64,000 bases of DNA from the NCBI GenBank assembly GCA_041751875.1, contig JBGSIC010000016.1:62001-126000 (forward strand), given 5' to 3'. Position 1 is the first letter of the stretch. Each line of letters begins with the position of its first letter. Below the pieces are notes generated by a model. That model was not told the DNA's origin, searched no databases, and saw only the letters and a program-made list of their open reading frames with translations. The stretch is from JBGSIC01 sp041751875 (lineage in GTDB: Bacteria > Bdellovibrionota > FAC87 > UBA2466 > JACKAF01). Both the position numbers and the translations under genes were made by a program. Shown here in pieces: positions 50,559 through 59,356 of this stretch.

Positions 50559-50981
50559 ATGCACTACATTTTCTTTCTATTCCTCGCTTTAGCCGCCACG
50601 GCGAAGGCAGACTACGAATTCGTAGTGGGCTGCAAAGAACTCGACCTCTCTCCCACTTACGTGGAAGCCACCGACGCCATCTTCGGAAAATCCGGAAAAA
50701 ACAAAGTACGCATTTGTACGCACCGAGCGGTGTGCGTAGTCATGGGAGAGCGTAAGAAAAAAGTGGTGAAGAAAAAAATGATCAGCTGCCTGGCTGATCC
50801 GATCGATGGCTTCTGCCCTCCTCCGATGGAATGCCACTATCAGGAACTCGGAATCACGCCTTCGAGAATGGGACACGTCGCTCGCGTAGACGAAATCTCG
50901 GCGAAGATAGAAAAGATTCTGAGTCGCGTTGAAGTAACCGAAGGTCCCATTGTGATCAGTCCGGTTCCGACGAAGGAATAA
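50559..50981 (+). CDS. Small cysteine-rich exported protein, unknown
   Basis: The 140-residue product has a signal peptide (1-18, ending AKA). The mature part has six cysteines (GCKEL, RICTHRAVC, ISCLADP, GFCPPPMECH), probably three disulfides, and a basic patch GERKKKVVKKKM. No family recognised. ATG 50559 is favoured by the signal peptide and a GGTGA ribosome site; the frame continues upstream without a plausible start. It is followed at 51192 by another exported protein gene. Confidence 0.65.
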   Translation: MHYIFFLFLALAATAKADYEFVVGCKELDLSPTYVEATDAIFGKSGKNKVRICTHRAVCVVMGERKKKVVKKKMISCLADPIDGFCPPPMECHYQELGITPSRMGHVARVDEISAKIEKILSRVEVTEGPIVISPVPTKE

Positions 50982-51191
50982 TCCCGACTAATCTATCGCG
51001 TCGCACCAAAGCTCCATTTGCGGAAACTTTTTCTTTTTAAGTACCACTTCTGCACCACCTCTGTTTCGTTATCCCATTTTGAAACCAATTTTTCGCGAGC
51101 GTTAGGCACAGGAAGTTGGTACGCCCTTTGCTTAAGAGGCGGACGAGAAGTGAAGTTTGGGTTGTTAAACAAAAGTTTTACGGGGCGGGTC

Positions 51192-51698
51192 ATGAATAAA
51201 TTCATCTTAATCACATTAGCGGTTCTCTCTAGTATTTCTCATGCGGCACTCGGAGGCGGAAGCTCTATCCGGTTGACGTTCGAGGAATCAAAAATCAATC
51301 ATGGCGGACACATCGCCTTTGGTTCAAGCGTGCGTATCACGGTGGACGAAGCTGGCCTAGCGAAAGGGATCGTCCGAATCGGAGGGAAGGAAAAGCATGA
51401 GATCAACCTGAAAGTTTTTTTGAAAAATGAAATGGCAGAGATCAATCATTTGATTGATGCTGCCCGCGCGGGCGAACAAGAGGTGCCGAATCCTTCTGCG
51501 CCTCATTGCCTTGCGATGCCCAGTAAACGAGTGAACTACTCTGCTGATGAAACACTCATCAACCTGTACTCGGCCGAAGTGCCATGCGGAACGTACCAAC
51601 GCAATGTGAGTCCAGAAGCAGTGGAGTTAGTCTCGTTATTGAATGAGCTAATCGATACGCTCCACAGTGAGCTCGATGCTCAAACCCTTCGGCAGTAA
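51192..51698 (+). CDS. Exported protein, unknown
   Basis: The 168-residue product has a signal peptide (1-18, ending SHA). A beta-rich N-terminal part (GSSIRLTFEESKI, HIAFGSSVRITVDE) is followed by a helical part with two cysteines (PHCLAMP, VPCGTY). No family recognised. The frame reaches 51018, but the signal peptide and a GGGGCGG-type ribosome site fix ATG 51192. A strong terminator follows 25 bases after the stop. Confidence 0.65.
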   Translation: MNKFILITLAVLSSISHAALGGGSSIRLTFEESKINHGGHIAFGSSVRITVDEAGLAKGIVRIGGKEKHEINLKVFLKNEMAEINHLIDAARAGEQEVPNPSAPHCLAMPSKRVNYSADETLINLYSAEVPCGTYQRNVSPEAVELVSLLNELIDTLHSELDAQTLRQ

Positions 51699-51723
51699 TT
51701 CGGAAGGGCATTAAGCGGAAGTG

Positions 51724-51758
51724 AAAGGGGGCGCTAGAACTCTAGCGCCCCCTTTTTT
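51724..51758 (+). terminator. Intrinsic terminator
   Basis: A perfect 12-bp stem GGGGGCGCTAGA/TCTAGCGCCCCC with a minimal loop is flanked by AAA and T6. This symmetric layout could also work on the minus strand. Confidence 0.93.
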
Positions 51759-51856
51759 GTCCTCCATGTGCCGGAAAAGCCTGCCAAATCAAGGTTTTGG
51801 AAGAGGGGTTGCGTCACCTAACGCCCAGTGTTACAGAGGGCCCCGCATACTCTAGG

Positions 51857-53557
51857 ATGGCTGTGACACTCTATCGTTCATTCATTTTCGCTCTACTCAT
51901 GGGGGCATCCACCCTCCACGCTTCGGATTGCGTGATGGCTCTCTACCTTCGCGCCCTTTTTGACTACACCATGCGCCCGGAATTTGAAGGAGAGCATCGG
52001 ATGACGCGCGTGGCGCGCTACCCTGGTCTGGACGGCAGTGTTTTCGCCATTCAAAATCTCGATCGCGTTTCCGAATGGGCTATCTCTAATACGGGGCAAG
52101 TCCTGTTTGGCTCAGACACGGATCATTCTCCCTTAGGCGCACTCCAAACCTATCCCCGCCATCAGCCAGGCGCTTATTTTCTCTACAACACAACTCAGCT
52201 GGAAGCGCTTGACCACGTTCCCGCAATTCGGCGATCGACCGAGGGCTTAGGGAAAAGCCGCCTGTGCAGCAGTACCGTATTTAATTCCCCTGCTTGTTCG
52301 CCTCAAGGCACAGCCTACGCTTACCCGGAAATGGTAATGAATTCTGTGCCTGGCGGAGAGAGCCGGCCTGAGCATTTTGTCGTCGTCCTCGATCTGGTAC
52401 AGCGGAAGATCAAGAGGCGCTTCTCCGTAAAGCCCATACTAAGCCATCTAGCGAGTGAATCGGGAAGTCTATTCTCTCGTCGAGATTTGACCTTTAGTCC
52501 CCCTATCTCTGAACCGTATTTTAGTCAGAGAAAGCTTCAAGTTCTTTTTCTCGACGAAGAGACGTTGCTCGTTCGGATCCCTCTGGGGAGTTTTGACGTC
52601 ATTGCGAAGTATAATTTTGTTTACGATCACATCCTCGATCACTGGATGACTCGAGTAAGCGACCCCGCTCATGTAGCTCATTTCAGTGCTCACTCGAACT
52701 GGATTTTCGACGATGAATTATTGCTCATCCCAGATGTAGGATGGACTGCTTTTCCTCCCAATGCGCAAGTTCTCCCCATGGGATTTTACGCCACTTTGAT
52801 CAACACGGGGAACGGTCGCACTCAAGAATATTTCTTTCCCGAGCGCCCAATCCAAATCCTTCTGCACGGAGAATCTCACAGAATCGTTGCGCTTTACGAA
52901 GATCGAATTGAAGTTTTAGATCATCTCTCCCAAAAAACGGTACGGACCATCGCGAGCAAAACCCCTCATATGTTCCACGCGAGAATCGATTCTGAGGGTT
53001 GGCTCGCCTACTACGGCAACAACGCCGACGGTGCTCGAGTAACAGGGGTAATCAACCTAGAAACTGAAATTCAGGAACAATTTGTCCTTCCGGGGGCACC
53101 CGAAAATGCTAGCACGGGTGGTTTTTATCTTCGCCCTACCTCATCGCCCGAGTGGGAATTAATTGAGTTCGTAAACTACCCCGACGTAGTTCCCAATCGG
53201 CTAACCAGTACTATCCGACGCTGGGATTTCTCGATCCATGGCTTTAAGCCCGCAGATGAGTACCCCGGCTTTCCGTTTGGAATTCGCTCCATCGATTTTG
53301 GGACCTTTGACCCCACGCTAGCTATCCACACGATGGACGATCGCCTTTTTGTGCTTAAAGACCCAACTGACGACAACGACCGAGGCACGCAAGGCACGCG
53401 GCCCGTAGATTCTCCTGTTTTCCCTGAACTCGATGGAATTAACATTCAGTCCACAAACCTCCGCGGAAAACCTGTCGAACTTCAAGGCACCGGCGGGGGT
53501 CAGGCGCGCGATCGGTCTTTCGACCGCCGATTCCCGGACGATCGATTTCCCTTTTAA
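51857..53557 (+). CDS. Exported beta-propeller-like protein, unknown
   Basis: The 566-residue product has a signal peptide (about residues 1-22, ending LHA). Repeated short beta-blocks such as GSVFAIQNLDRVSEWAIS, VFYATLINTGNGRTQEYFF-like turns and ILLHGESHRIVALYEDRIEVLD suggest a propeller of degenerate repeats. The last 60 residues are disordered, rich in Asp, Arg and Gly, ending RDRSFDRRFPDDRFPF. No family recognised. The frame reaches 51797, but ATG 51857 with AGG immediately upstream starts the signal peptide. Confidence 0.65.
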   Translation: MAVTLYRSFIFALLMGASTLHASDCVMALYLRALFDYTMRPEFEGEHRMTRVARYPGLDGSVFAIQNLDRVSEWAISNTGQVLFGSDTDHSPLGALQTYPRHQPGAYFLYNTTQLEALDHVPAIRRSTEGLGKSRLCSSTVFNSPACSPQGTAYAYPEMVMNSVPGGESRPEHFVVVLDLVQRKIKRRFSVKPILSHLASESGSLFSRRDLTFSPPISEPYFSQRKLQVLFLDEETLLVRIPLGSFDVIAKYNFVYDHILDHWMTRVSDPAHVAHFSAHSNWIFDDELLLIPDVGWTAFPPNAQVLPMGFYATLINTGNGRTQEYFFPERPIQILLHGESHRIVALYEDRIEVLDHLSQKTVRTIASKTPHMFHARIDSEGWLAYYGNNADGARVTGVINLETEIQEQFVLPGAPENASTGGFYLRPTSSPEWELIEFVNYPDVVPNRLTSTIRRWDFSIHGFKPADEYPGFPFGIRSIDFGTFDPTLAIHTMDDRLFVLKDPTDDNDRGTQGTRPVDSPVFPELDGINIQSTNLRGKPVELQGTGGGQARDRSFDRRFPDDRFPF

Positions 53558-53580
53558 GAATTTTCCTTCCAAAATGCAAA

Positions 53581-53611
53581 GAGGCCTAAGCGAGTCAATC
53601 GCCTAGGCCTC
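53581..53611 (-). terminator. Hairpin terminator between convergent genes
   Basis: On the minus strand, GAGGCCTAGGCG pairs with CGCTTAGGCCTC through a G-U pair to give a 12-bp stem and 7-base loop. A broken T-rich tail (TTTGCATTTT) follows. The plus strand has one A-C mismatch, so it mainly ends the small exported protein gene. Confidence 0.7.
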
Positions 53612-53644
53612 CTTGATGATTCGTATTGGGGGTATGAGAAATTG

Positions 53645-53899
53645 TTATTTCAGGTCCGCCGGCTTGCGGTAACCAAACGCGACTTTTACGTTCTGTTGTT
53701 TGTCGCCTTCGTTCGCTAAAGTTCGGTTCTGTGCCGCAGCCTTGCATTCGTCATAGGTACCGGCATAGACGTGTTCAAAATTCACAACCTTTTTGCCGTC
53801 GAAGTATTTCGTCTGGATGATTAACTTGCAGTTCTTTTCTTCGGCATTGGCCGCAATAGCTGTAAACAAAATTGCTAAAGTAAAAATGGCTTTTTTCAT
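53645..53899 (-). CDS. Small exported protein, unknown
   Basis: The 84-residue product has a signal peptide (1-18, ending ANA). A basic mature part follows with two cysteines (KNCKLI and YDECKAAA) likely joined by a disulfide. The pattern FEHVYAGTYDECKAAAQN is common in small periplasmic proteins of this group. The frame reaches 53989, but AGGTGC before ATG 53899 and the signal peptide fix the start. No function known. Confidence 0.7.
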   Translation of the reverse strand: MKKAIFTLAILFTAIAANAEEKNCKLIIQTKYFDGKKVVNFEHVYAGTYDECKAAAQNRTLANEGDKQQNVKVAFGYRKPADLK

Positions 53900-53985
53900 G
53901 TTGCACCTCATACGAGTAATAGGTGCAACGGCAGGGCCAACGGTTTTCGTGCCTGTACACAAAGGGAATACTGTAAAGCTACTGG

Positions 53986-54012
53986 ACACCCCGTGCCTGG
54001 GGTGACGGGTGT
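53986..54012. repeat. Short palindrome with nested stems
   Basis: ACACCC and GGGTGT form the outer arms, with CCCC/GGGG around GTGCCT inside. The GTGCCTGG core also appears at 50427 and, inverted as CCAGGCAC, at 61345. It may be a degenerate repeat family or coincidence. Confidence 0.35.
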
Positions 54013-54144
54013 AAATTCAATGTCTTAGTGTCTACTGCCTAGAGAGTGGTGAGCGTTTTACGGCCCCCGGGCAAGCCTCCCAATCTAATCTTCTCGCCGA
54101 CAACTCTGGCAAACACCTTGCAATTCCCCTCTGCGGATTGGTGT

Positions 54145-54900
54145 ATGCGCTTTAAAGCTCACATAGTACTTGGATTGTTTCTTCTGGGATTGCTCGCCCC
54201 CTCTCTCGCGTGGGCGGAAGAAACCGAATCGGATAACACGCCCTCTCAGGAAACGCCCGTCGCGATTACCGAGGCAAAAAAGGGGGTTTACCGTACCTGC
54301 CGAGACGCGTGGGGAAAACTCTCTTGGAAGCAACGAATCGGCATCGGTGGGTTGGGACTGGTTGGCGCTTACTTTGTTCCCTCTTATAAAGGCCCGGTCG
54401 CCCGTGTAATGGGTAAAAAGCACGTCGGCTACGGCATAATGCTCGATACTCAAAACATCATGAACAAACTTACTCCAGAGGAGCGAAAGCTTTTCGAGTA
54501 CCCCCAGGACAATCTCTCCCAAATTCTGCCTATCCTCGTCGCTAAACTCGATAGCCCTTTCGAACCTGCAAGTAACACCCACTACTTCAATCTACGAAGC
54601 GCCTCCACATTGATGGATACCGATTCCAAAACAAGAGGTCGCGGCCGGCACAAGGCAGTGGCCCTGTGGGCACTCATGCGGGATTTCGGAATCGACGCCA
54701 AATTGCAAGTTGCACATACAAAAAAGGGGCACAAGGAACATCAGATCGTTTACTTCCCCGACTCCGATCTCTTGGTTGATTTCTACAAAAAAACGCCGCT
54801 GCAAACAGCCTCCCAATTTTGGGCGCAACAGGAAGAGCTGGAAGAAGGGCTTAAGCTAAGCTCACCCGATTTTGAGCCGTCCTTTCGCGATCATCGATAG
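54145..54900 (+). CDS. Exported protein with transglutaminase-like region lacking Cys
   Basis: The 251-residue product has a signal peptide (about residues 1-24, ending AWA). An acidic linker follows, then a small hydrophobic segment (GIGGLGLVGAYFV). The C-terminal part has GRHKAVALWALMRDFGIDAKLQV, HQIVYFPDSDLLVDF and a helical tail. The spacing of this helix, His and Asp resembles the Cys-His-Asp core of transglutaminase-like proteins, but the nucleophile position is not Cys. This resemblance is weak. The ATG at 54145 begins the signal peptide; the upstream frame to 54046 is not used. It starts a run of exported genes. Confidence 0.6.
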   Translation: MRFKAHIVLGLFLLGLLAPSLAWAEETESDNTPSQETPVAITEAKKGVYRTCRDAWGKLSWKQRIGIGGLGLVGAYFVPSYKGPVARVMGKKHVGYGIMLDTQNIMNKLTPEERKLFEYPQDNLSQILPILVAKLDSPFEPASNTHYFNLRSASTLMDTDSKTRGRGRHKAVALWALMRDFGIDAKLQVAHTKKGHKEHQIVYFPDSDLLVDFYKKTPLQTASQFWAQQEELEEGLKLSSPDFEPSFRDHR

Positions 54901-54963
54901 ATTACCCCATACTGCCTGTATACGTTCGTATTTCAGGCCTTATTCTTGCATTTAATTCGCACA

Positions 54964-55872
54964 ATGGATTTCCGAATGACATTCCTTTTGTGCGTAAGCT
55001 GGTGCCTCTTGTCGAGCGCCCAAGGCGTCGCGCAAACGATCAATTATTTTGAACCTGCTCGAAAATGTAACAAACACTTTATTGCCTTGCTCGATTTGAC
55101 CGAAGCGGAACGCCGTTCTCTAGAAGACAGTGAAGTTATCTACGCTTTGAAAAATGTTCCGCATGCGAAGCCCCAGACCTTTATTTTTACCGATGAGTTT
55201 TACGAAACCAATCCCCATGATCGCACGCCTTGGACTCAGGGAAACCTTTACCATGAAACCATCCGTGAGCTGCGAACCGGAGACACGCTCAAAATAATGG
55301 ATGAAGATACCGGGGCCATACAGACCTTCCAGCTGGGTGAATACTTAGGTGGGGGAAATGCCACCCATGTCTGGGCACTTCAGGACAACCCTGATCTAGC
55401 GCTTCGCATTCCGTACGGCGTAGTTACCAGGTTTGGTCGAACCGATGCCCTGCGCTTCATGAAAAAGTTTAACGAAATGGCAAAGGACCTTCCGGATGAA
55501 TTTCCCCGCGCCAACGTGGTGACCGATGGAAAAGGGCGTTTTTCCGTCGTTACCCGCCTTCACAGCCAGGAAACGGGTACCGAGTTTATGAAAAAGATAA
55601 GCGGAAGCGGCACCAATAGCAGGGGCCAACTCATCATTCCGGGAGCAGAAGACCGCAAGAAATTAGAGCAGCTTATCGATTTCACCAATCGGTTTGCCCA
55701 GTTTTCACGCGCGTACGACGAAGCCTACACCGATCCTACCGATCTCAAGAATCATCGCGAACTTTGGTACAACCCAAAGCTTATCGCTTCGAAACAGACG
55801 ATTGAGTTGCTTGCACGCCAAATTATTTGGGATTTGAAGAGTCAGAAGTGGGTGTTGGTCGACTGGGAGTAA
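54964..55872 (+). CDS. Exported degenerate protein-kinase-like protein
   Basis: The 302-residue product has a signal peptide (to about residue 23, ending GVAQ). Residues from about 124 give LGEYLGGGNATHVWAL, a glycine-rich loop. LALRIPYG follows, where kinases have a lysine in the VAIK position and this has Arg148. The end, WDLKSQKWVLVDWE, resembles the DFG-type strand of small-molecule kinases. No HRD loop is obvious. It may be an inactive kinase-fold protein. It has no overlap with its neighbours, but the next exported genes face it convergently. ATG 54976 is an alternative start. Confidence 0.55.
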   Translation: MDFRMTFLLCVSWCLLSSAQGVAQTINYFEPARKCNKHFIALLDLTEAERRSLEDSEVIYALKNVPHAKPQTFIFTDEFYETNPHDRTPWTQGNLYHETIRELRTGDTLKIMDEDTGAIQTFQLGEYLGGGNATHVWALQDNPDLALRIPYGVVTRFGRTDALRFMKKFNEMAKDLPDEFPRANVVTDGKGRFSVVTRLHSQETGTEFMKKISGSGTNSRGQLIIPGAEDRKKLEQLIDFTNRFAQFSRAYDEAYTDPTDLKNHRELWYNPKLIASKQTIELLARQIIWDLKSQKWVLVDWE

Positions 55873-55906
55873 TCCCAGCCGACCTAACCGAATTCAACGA
55901 AAGATC

Positions 55907-56413
55907 TTACAGCTTATTGGCAGGTAAGATGAACGGGGGAACCTTGATATCTTTTGGGTTGATAAAGATTTCACCGCGTTCCTTCGGATGGCAAAATTCC
56001 ATCACCAACGAATTGAGAAAGTCGGCACCCTTAGAAACATTGCGTGCACTGACCATTCTGTTTTGTATTTGAAGAATATCAATACGGACTGCGCCCGAAA
56101 GTTCTTCGCGTTCCATGTCCGATCGCATATCCACATCGGGAGTGCCCATGTCCATTGAATCTACGTCGTTCGCGTCAAAGTCTTTCAAGGCGTCGAGGAT
56201 TGGCTTGGAGTCGGTAAGTTCACGATCATAAGTTCCCGCAAGAACGTTGCCTTCCGCGGCGGTTTTATCGGGACCGATGTTGAGCTTAAACTCACACTTT
56301 TTCATTTTTTCGCCGTTCTCATGAACGTGCAATTTAAAGTCGACTCGTTTCGCTTGCGCGAGGCCGGAGAGAGAAAAAACACCCAATACAATAAAGTGCC
56401 CAAGAGTTCGCAT
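55907..56413 (-). CDS. Exported protein, unknown
   Basis: The 168-residue product has a signal peptide (1-21, ending AQA). A mature part follows with KCEFKLNIGPDKTAAEGNVLAG, an acidic DAND-x-DSMD stretch and a C-terminal proline-rich PPFILP. Two cysteines are present. No family recognised. AAGGTGG lies 5 bases before ATG 56413; GTG 56422 is less likely. A promoter candidate TTGTTA-N17-TAACTA lies upstream near 56430-56460. Confidence 0.62.
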   Translation of the reverse strand: MRTLGHFIVLGVFSLSGLAQAKRVDFKLHVHENGEKMKKCEFKLNIGPDKTAAEGNVLAGTYDRELTDSKPILDALKDFDANDVDSMDMGTPDVDMRSDMEREELSGAVRIDILQIQNRMVSARNVSKGADFLNSLVMEFCHPKERGEIFINPKDIKVPPFILPANKL

Positions 56414-56689
56414 ACAACCCACCTTTCAAATGATAGTTATCAGCCGGGGCGTTATATAACAATGTGCGTTATAAGTAAAGGAAACCTGTTCGGCTTAGCG
56501 ATTTGTTCCACTTTTTCAATAGGTTAGCTAGGCGTTCTAAGTAGCCTGAAAGACAGGGTAAACGTACTAACCGAACTCGTCTGTACCCCTCCAGAATGCG
56601 TTTAACGGGCTCCAGTGGCATCGATGCTGCAGCGTATTGCCTTAGACCCCAAACTTAAAGCTAGGACTCAATAGCGCCTTGGCTATGCG

Positions 56690-58372
56690 ATGAACAGTAA
56701 ACGAAAGGACCGACAAAAGTTTAGCTTTTGGATAGTCGGTCAAGTGGGTTTGATCTGTATTCTCTCAGCGCCCACCCTCTTCGCTCAGTCGCAAAAAGCG
56801 GCGTGCAAATATGAATCACTGGTGGACGAAGTTCCCCCTTTGAGCGATCGCTTTCGTCGCCGGCTAGTCGACGAGATCGTCGAACCGAAACTACGCCATC
56901 TTTCGGAAGCCACCACGGCAACAAGACTAGTATCAGATGATCAGACAAAAGAAGAAATCGATGCCAGCACCGTACGCGTGCTGGAATGGGCCGAGAAAAA
57001 TGGCGGGATGGATTTCCTGCTCGCAAAAGCAGAAGCCGGAGCCGACTTTCCTCATCTAAAAACCTTGGCCGAAACCCAAGCGGCCTATAATGCTCTTTCG
57101 AAAAACCACCCTTACGCAGCCATGCAACTGGTGGCCCGCTACGGGGACGATCTCGTGGCAACTCCCGCAGAATCCCTTCGACGTCATGCCCGCACGATTT
57201 TACGAACGGCCCCCGAACGGTTGCGTGATCCAACCCGCGAATTTGATCGCAAACTGCAGATAGCGGGCGCCCTGGCGACTCTTTTCCGCAGTGGCGTAAA
57301 GGGCGATGCAAAGGTTCTTAATGATGGTTATCCTTGGGCCGAAGAGTTTCCAACCACGACGGCCTTAGTCAACCAGCGCCTCCAACAGCGGTTAACCGCG
57401 AATGGTTCTGCTGAACCCACTACGCTACGAGAGTCCTTGGAATTCACTCGCGCGCTTGTCAAAGACGTCTCGGCAAAAAACCCTGAGTTTGCCTTGCACG
57501 TGGATCATTTCGGCCGCGTCGCGCGTCACGTGGTGCAACTCGAAGCGGCCTACCGCAAAAAAGCGGGCCTCCCTGAAATGACAGCAGCTCAAAAAGAAGA
57601 GGTTTTCCTGAGTATCGCACTCCACGATGTCGGAAAGCTCTTCTGGCCGGACGACCTAATCGCAAAGAAGCAGCGCATAGGAACCACGGCCTTTAAGGAT
57701 ACGAAACTTGCCTTGCGGCGGGCGGAGGACCAGCGCCTTCTCTCTCCATCTGAAAGAATCAAAGCGGAAGCGATCCTTGAAACACTGAACGCCGAAATTA
57801 CAGAAGACGGACTAAAGGCACCCACAGAACAGCAAGTTCAAATGGTACGAAAGCTCGCCGCTAAAAACATTCTTAGCGAGGAGGAAGCACGACTGCTCCT
57901 GACTCCTGATATTCAACTTTCTCAAGCCGAACGCGATATGGCCAGCCGCCATTTTAAGGGATACCAAACCCTTTCACTACTGAATCCCGATAACCTCGCC
58001 GTCGCTGTGGCACAGAACCATCACAATTTTTTGGACGGCAGCGGTTACCCTTTTAATCTGAAATCCAAGAGCTTGTCCGGAAGTGAGCCCGCCAGCGCGG
58101 CTTTGGATTCCGAGAGGATCACGCGGCTGACCACTCTGGCAGATATTCTAGACGCTGTGATATCCCCTCGCCCGAACTCCCCCGGCAAACGCTCGGCTGA
58201 AGTCGGGCTGAACGTCCTGCGCAAACATTTCGAGGGAAAAGTCGATGCTGAGGGGCTGGCACTACTCGAGGACCTCGTGCAATCCGCGCAACTCGAGCCT
58301 CACGCCACAGAGTTAAATCCATTCAATACTCAATCAAGCTGGGAAGATCTTCTGGTAGGCCAAGCACGCTAG
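56690..58372 (+). CDS. Exported HD-GYP domain protein
   Basis: The 560-residue product has a signal-like N-terminus (basic, hydrophobic 13-31, ending LFAQ). A helical region of about 220 residues leads to an HD-GYP domain: HVDHFGRVARHV (270-281), His312-Asp313 with Lys316 in LHDVGKLFWP, HHNFLDGSGYP (444-454) and TTLADILDA (481-489). HD-GYP enzymes hydrolyse cyclic di-GMP in the cytoplasm. Here the family HHExxDGxGYP has Asn446 for Glu, and the signal peptide would place it in the periplasm. The substrate may therefore differ or activity may be lost. It is convergent with the exported kinase, overlapping by 4 bases. Confidence 0.78.
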   Translation: MNSKRKDRQKFSFWIVGQVGLICILSAPTLFAQSQKAACKYESLVDEVPPLSDRFRRRLVDEIVEPKLRHLSEATTATRLVSDDQTKEEIDASTVRVLEWAEKNGGMDFLLAKAEAGADFPHLKTLAETQAAYNALSKNHPYAAMQLVARYGDDLVATPAESLRRHARTILRTAPERLRDPTREFDRKLQIAGALATLFRSGVKGDAKVLNDGYPWAEEFPTTTALVNQRLQQRLTANGSAEPTTLRESLEFTRALVKDVSAKNPEFALHVDHFGRVARHVVQLEAAYRKKAGLPEMTAAQKEEVFLSIALHDVGKLFWPDDLIAKKQRIGTTAFKDTKLALRRAEDQRLLSPSERIKAEAILETLNAEITEDGLKAPTEQQVQMVRKLAAKNILSEEEARLLLTPDIQLSQAERDMASRHFKGYQTLSLLNPDNLAVAVAQNHHNFLDGSGYPFNLKSKSLSGSEPASAALDSERITRLTTLADILDAVISPRPNSPGKRSAEVGLNVLRKHFEGKVDAEGLALLEDLVQSAQLEPHATELNPFNTQSSWEDLLVGQAR

Positions 58373-59235
58373 TTAGGTTCGACCGGTAAACGATCAATCT
58401 CAAAAAATAGTCTTTCCAACGCGTAATCATCATCTGCAAACTCAGCCGGACCACCACGATACTGATTGGGCGACGTGTAACCAGGAGTTCCTGCATGCGT
58501 TCCATAACGTTTCTCAAGCGCTGAAATACCGAAATCTGCGATATACGCTCGCAGCCCAAAATCCGGATCCACATGAAAAAGAATATTGTTAGGACTTAAG
58601 TCGCGGTGAACGTAACCCTGAGAATGGATGCGACGAACGGCAGATTTTATCTGTCTCTTGAGAATGGTCTTCTCTGCCCCTGTCATCCCGATTTGTTTGG
58701 CAAAAACTTCGCGCATCGTAACGGAAGCCGCTTCCGTCCCCTTCCGATTGGGGATTCCTAAGAAAGTCATCTCATAGGAATTGGTATCAGGATCAAAGTT
58801 GCGAACTCGCGGGAACGGAAAAAATCCACCGGGGTGTTTTTCTTCCAACGCATTGGCCAGGTCGACTTCATCGCGAACCGAATAGCGCGACACCTTAACG
58901 GTATGTCGTGAACCATCCGCACTTTCAATTTCTACAACCGCGCCCATTCCTCCAACCCCTAAAACGCGCCGAACAGAACCTTCATATTTTCGGGTGACTT
59001 CGTCTAGGGTATCTCGAAACTGAGTGCCCAACTGAAAAAGCGGATCGACTTGAGGAAGTGCGGCTTTCTTTTTCTTCTTTTTCTTCGAAATTTCTGGAAG
59101 CGGGTCGGAGGAGATCTCGGGCTCGCTTAATTCGTGGAAGTGGCATGGTGCCGTAGCGGTGGAGGAAAGTCCACGCGACGGGGGCGACAGCAACGGCGCT
59201 GCGATCAACAACATCAATAAAAAACCACGTACCAC
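58369..59235 (-). CDS. Exported eukaryotic-type Ser/Thr protein kinase
   Basis: The 288-residue product has a signal-like N-terminus (hydrophobic 5-17). A linker follows with seven lysines in a row (51-57), then a compact kinase domain: glycine loop GVGGMGAV (93-100), Lys114 in HTVKVSR, HRDLSPNN (210-217), DFG (234-236) and GTPGYTSPNQY (249-259). All key catalytic residues are present: Lys114, Asp212, Asn217 and Asp234. The loop Lys of HRDLKPxN is Ser. Most bacterial Hanks kinases are cytoplasmic with a TM anchor. An apparently exported kinase could act in the envelope or on prey, but ATP must be available there. Confidence 0.82.
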   Translation of the reverse strand: MVRGFLLMLLIAAPLLSPPSRGLSSTATAPCHFHELSEPEISSDPLPEISKKKKKKKAALPQVDPLFQLGTQFRDTLDEVTRKYEGSVRRVLGVGGMGAVVEIESADGSRHTVKVSRYSVRDEVDLANALEEKHPGGFFPFPRVRNFDPDTNSYEMTFLGIPNRKGTEAASVTMREVFAKQIGMTGAEKTILKRQIKSAVRRIHSQGYVHRDLSPNNILFHVDPDFGLRAYIADFGISALEKRYGTHAGTPGYTSPNQYRGGPAEFADDDYALERLFFEIDRLPVEPN

Positions 59236-59356
59236 TACCCACCCAAACAGAAAGCCTCTCCGCGCGACCCAGCCCTATGGATAGCAAGGTTGATGCCCTA
59301 ACTCGGGCCGCATACAAAGAGAATAGGGGAATTAAAAAGAGAAGATTCGTGCTCGT

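Noticed and set aside
58369..59235. Lysine run (residues 51-57) of the exported kinase read as a eukaryotic nuclear localisation signal
   Set aside because: Nothing in the window supports delivery to a eukaryotic host; basic linkers are common in exported proteins.
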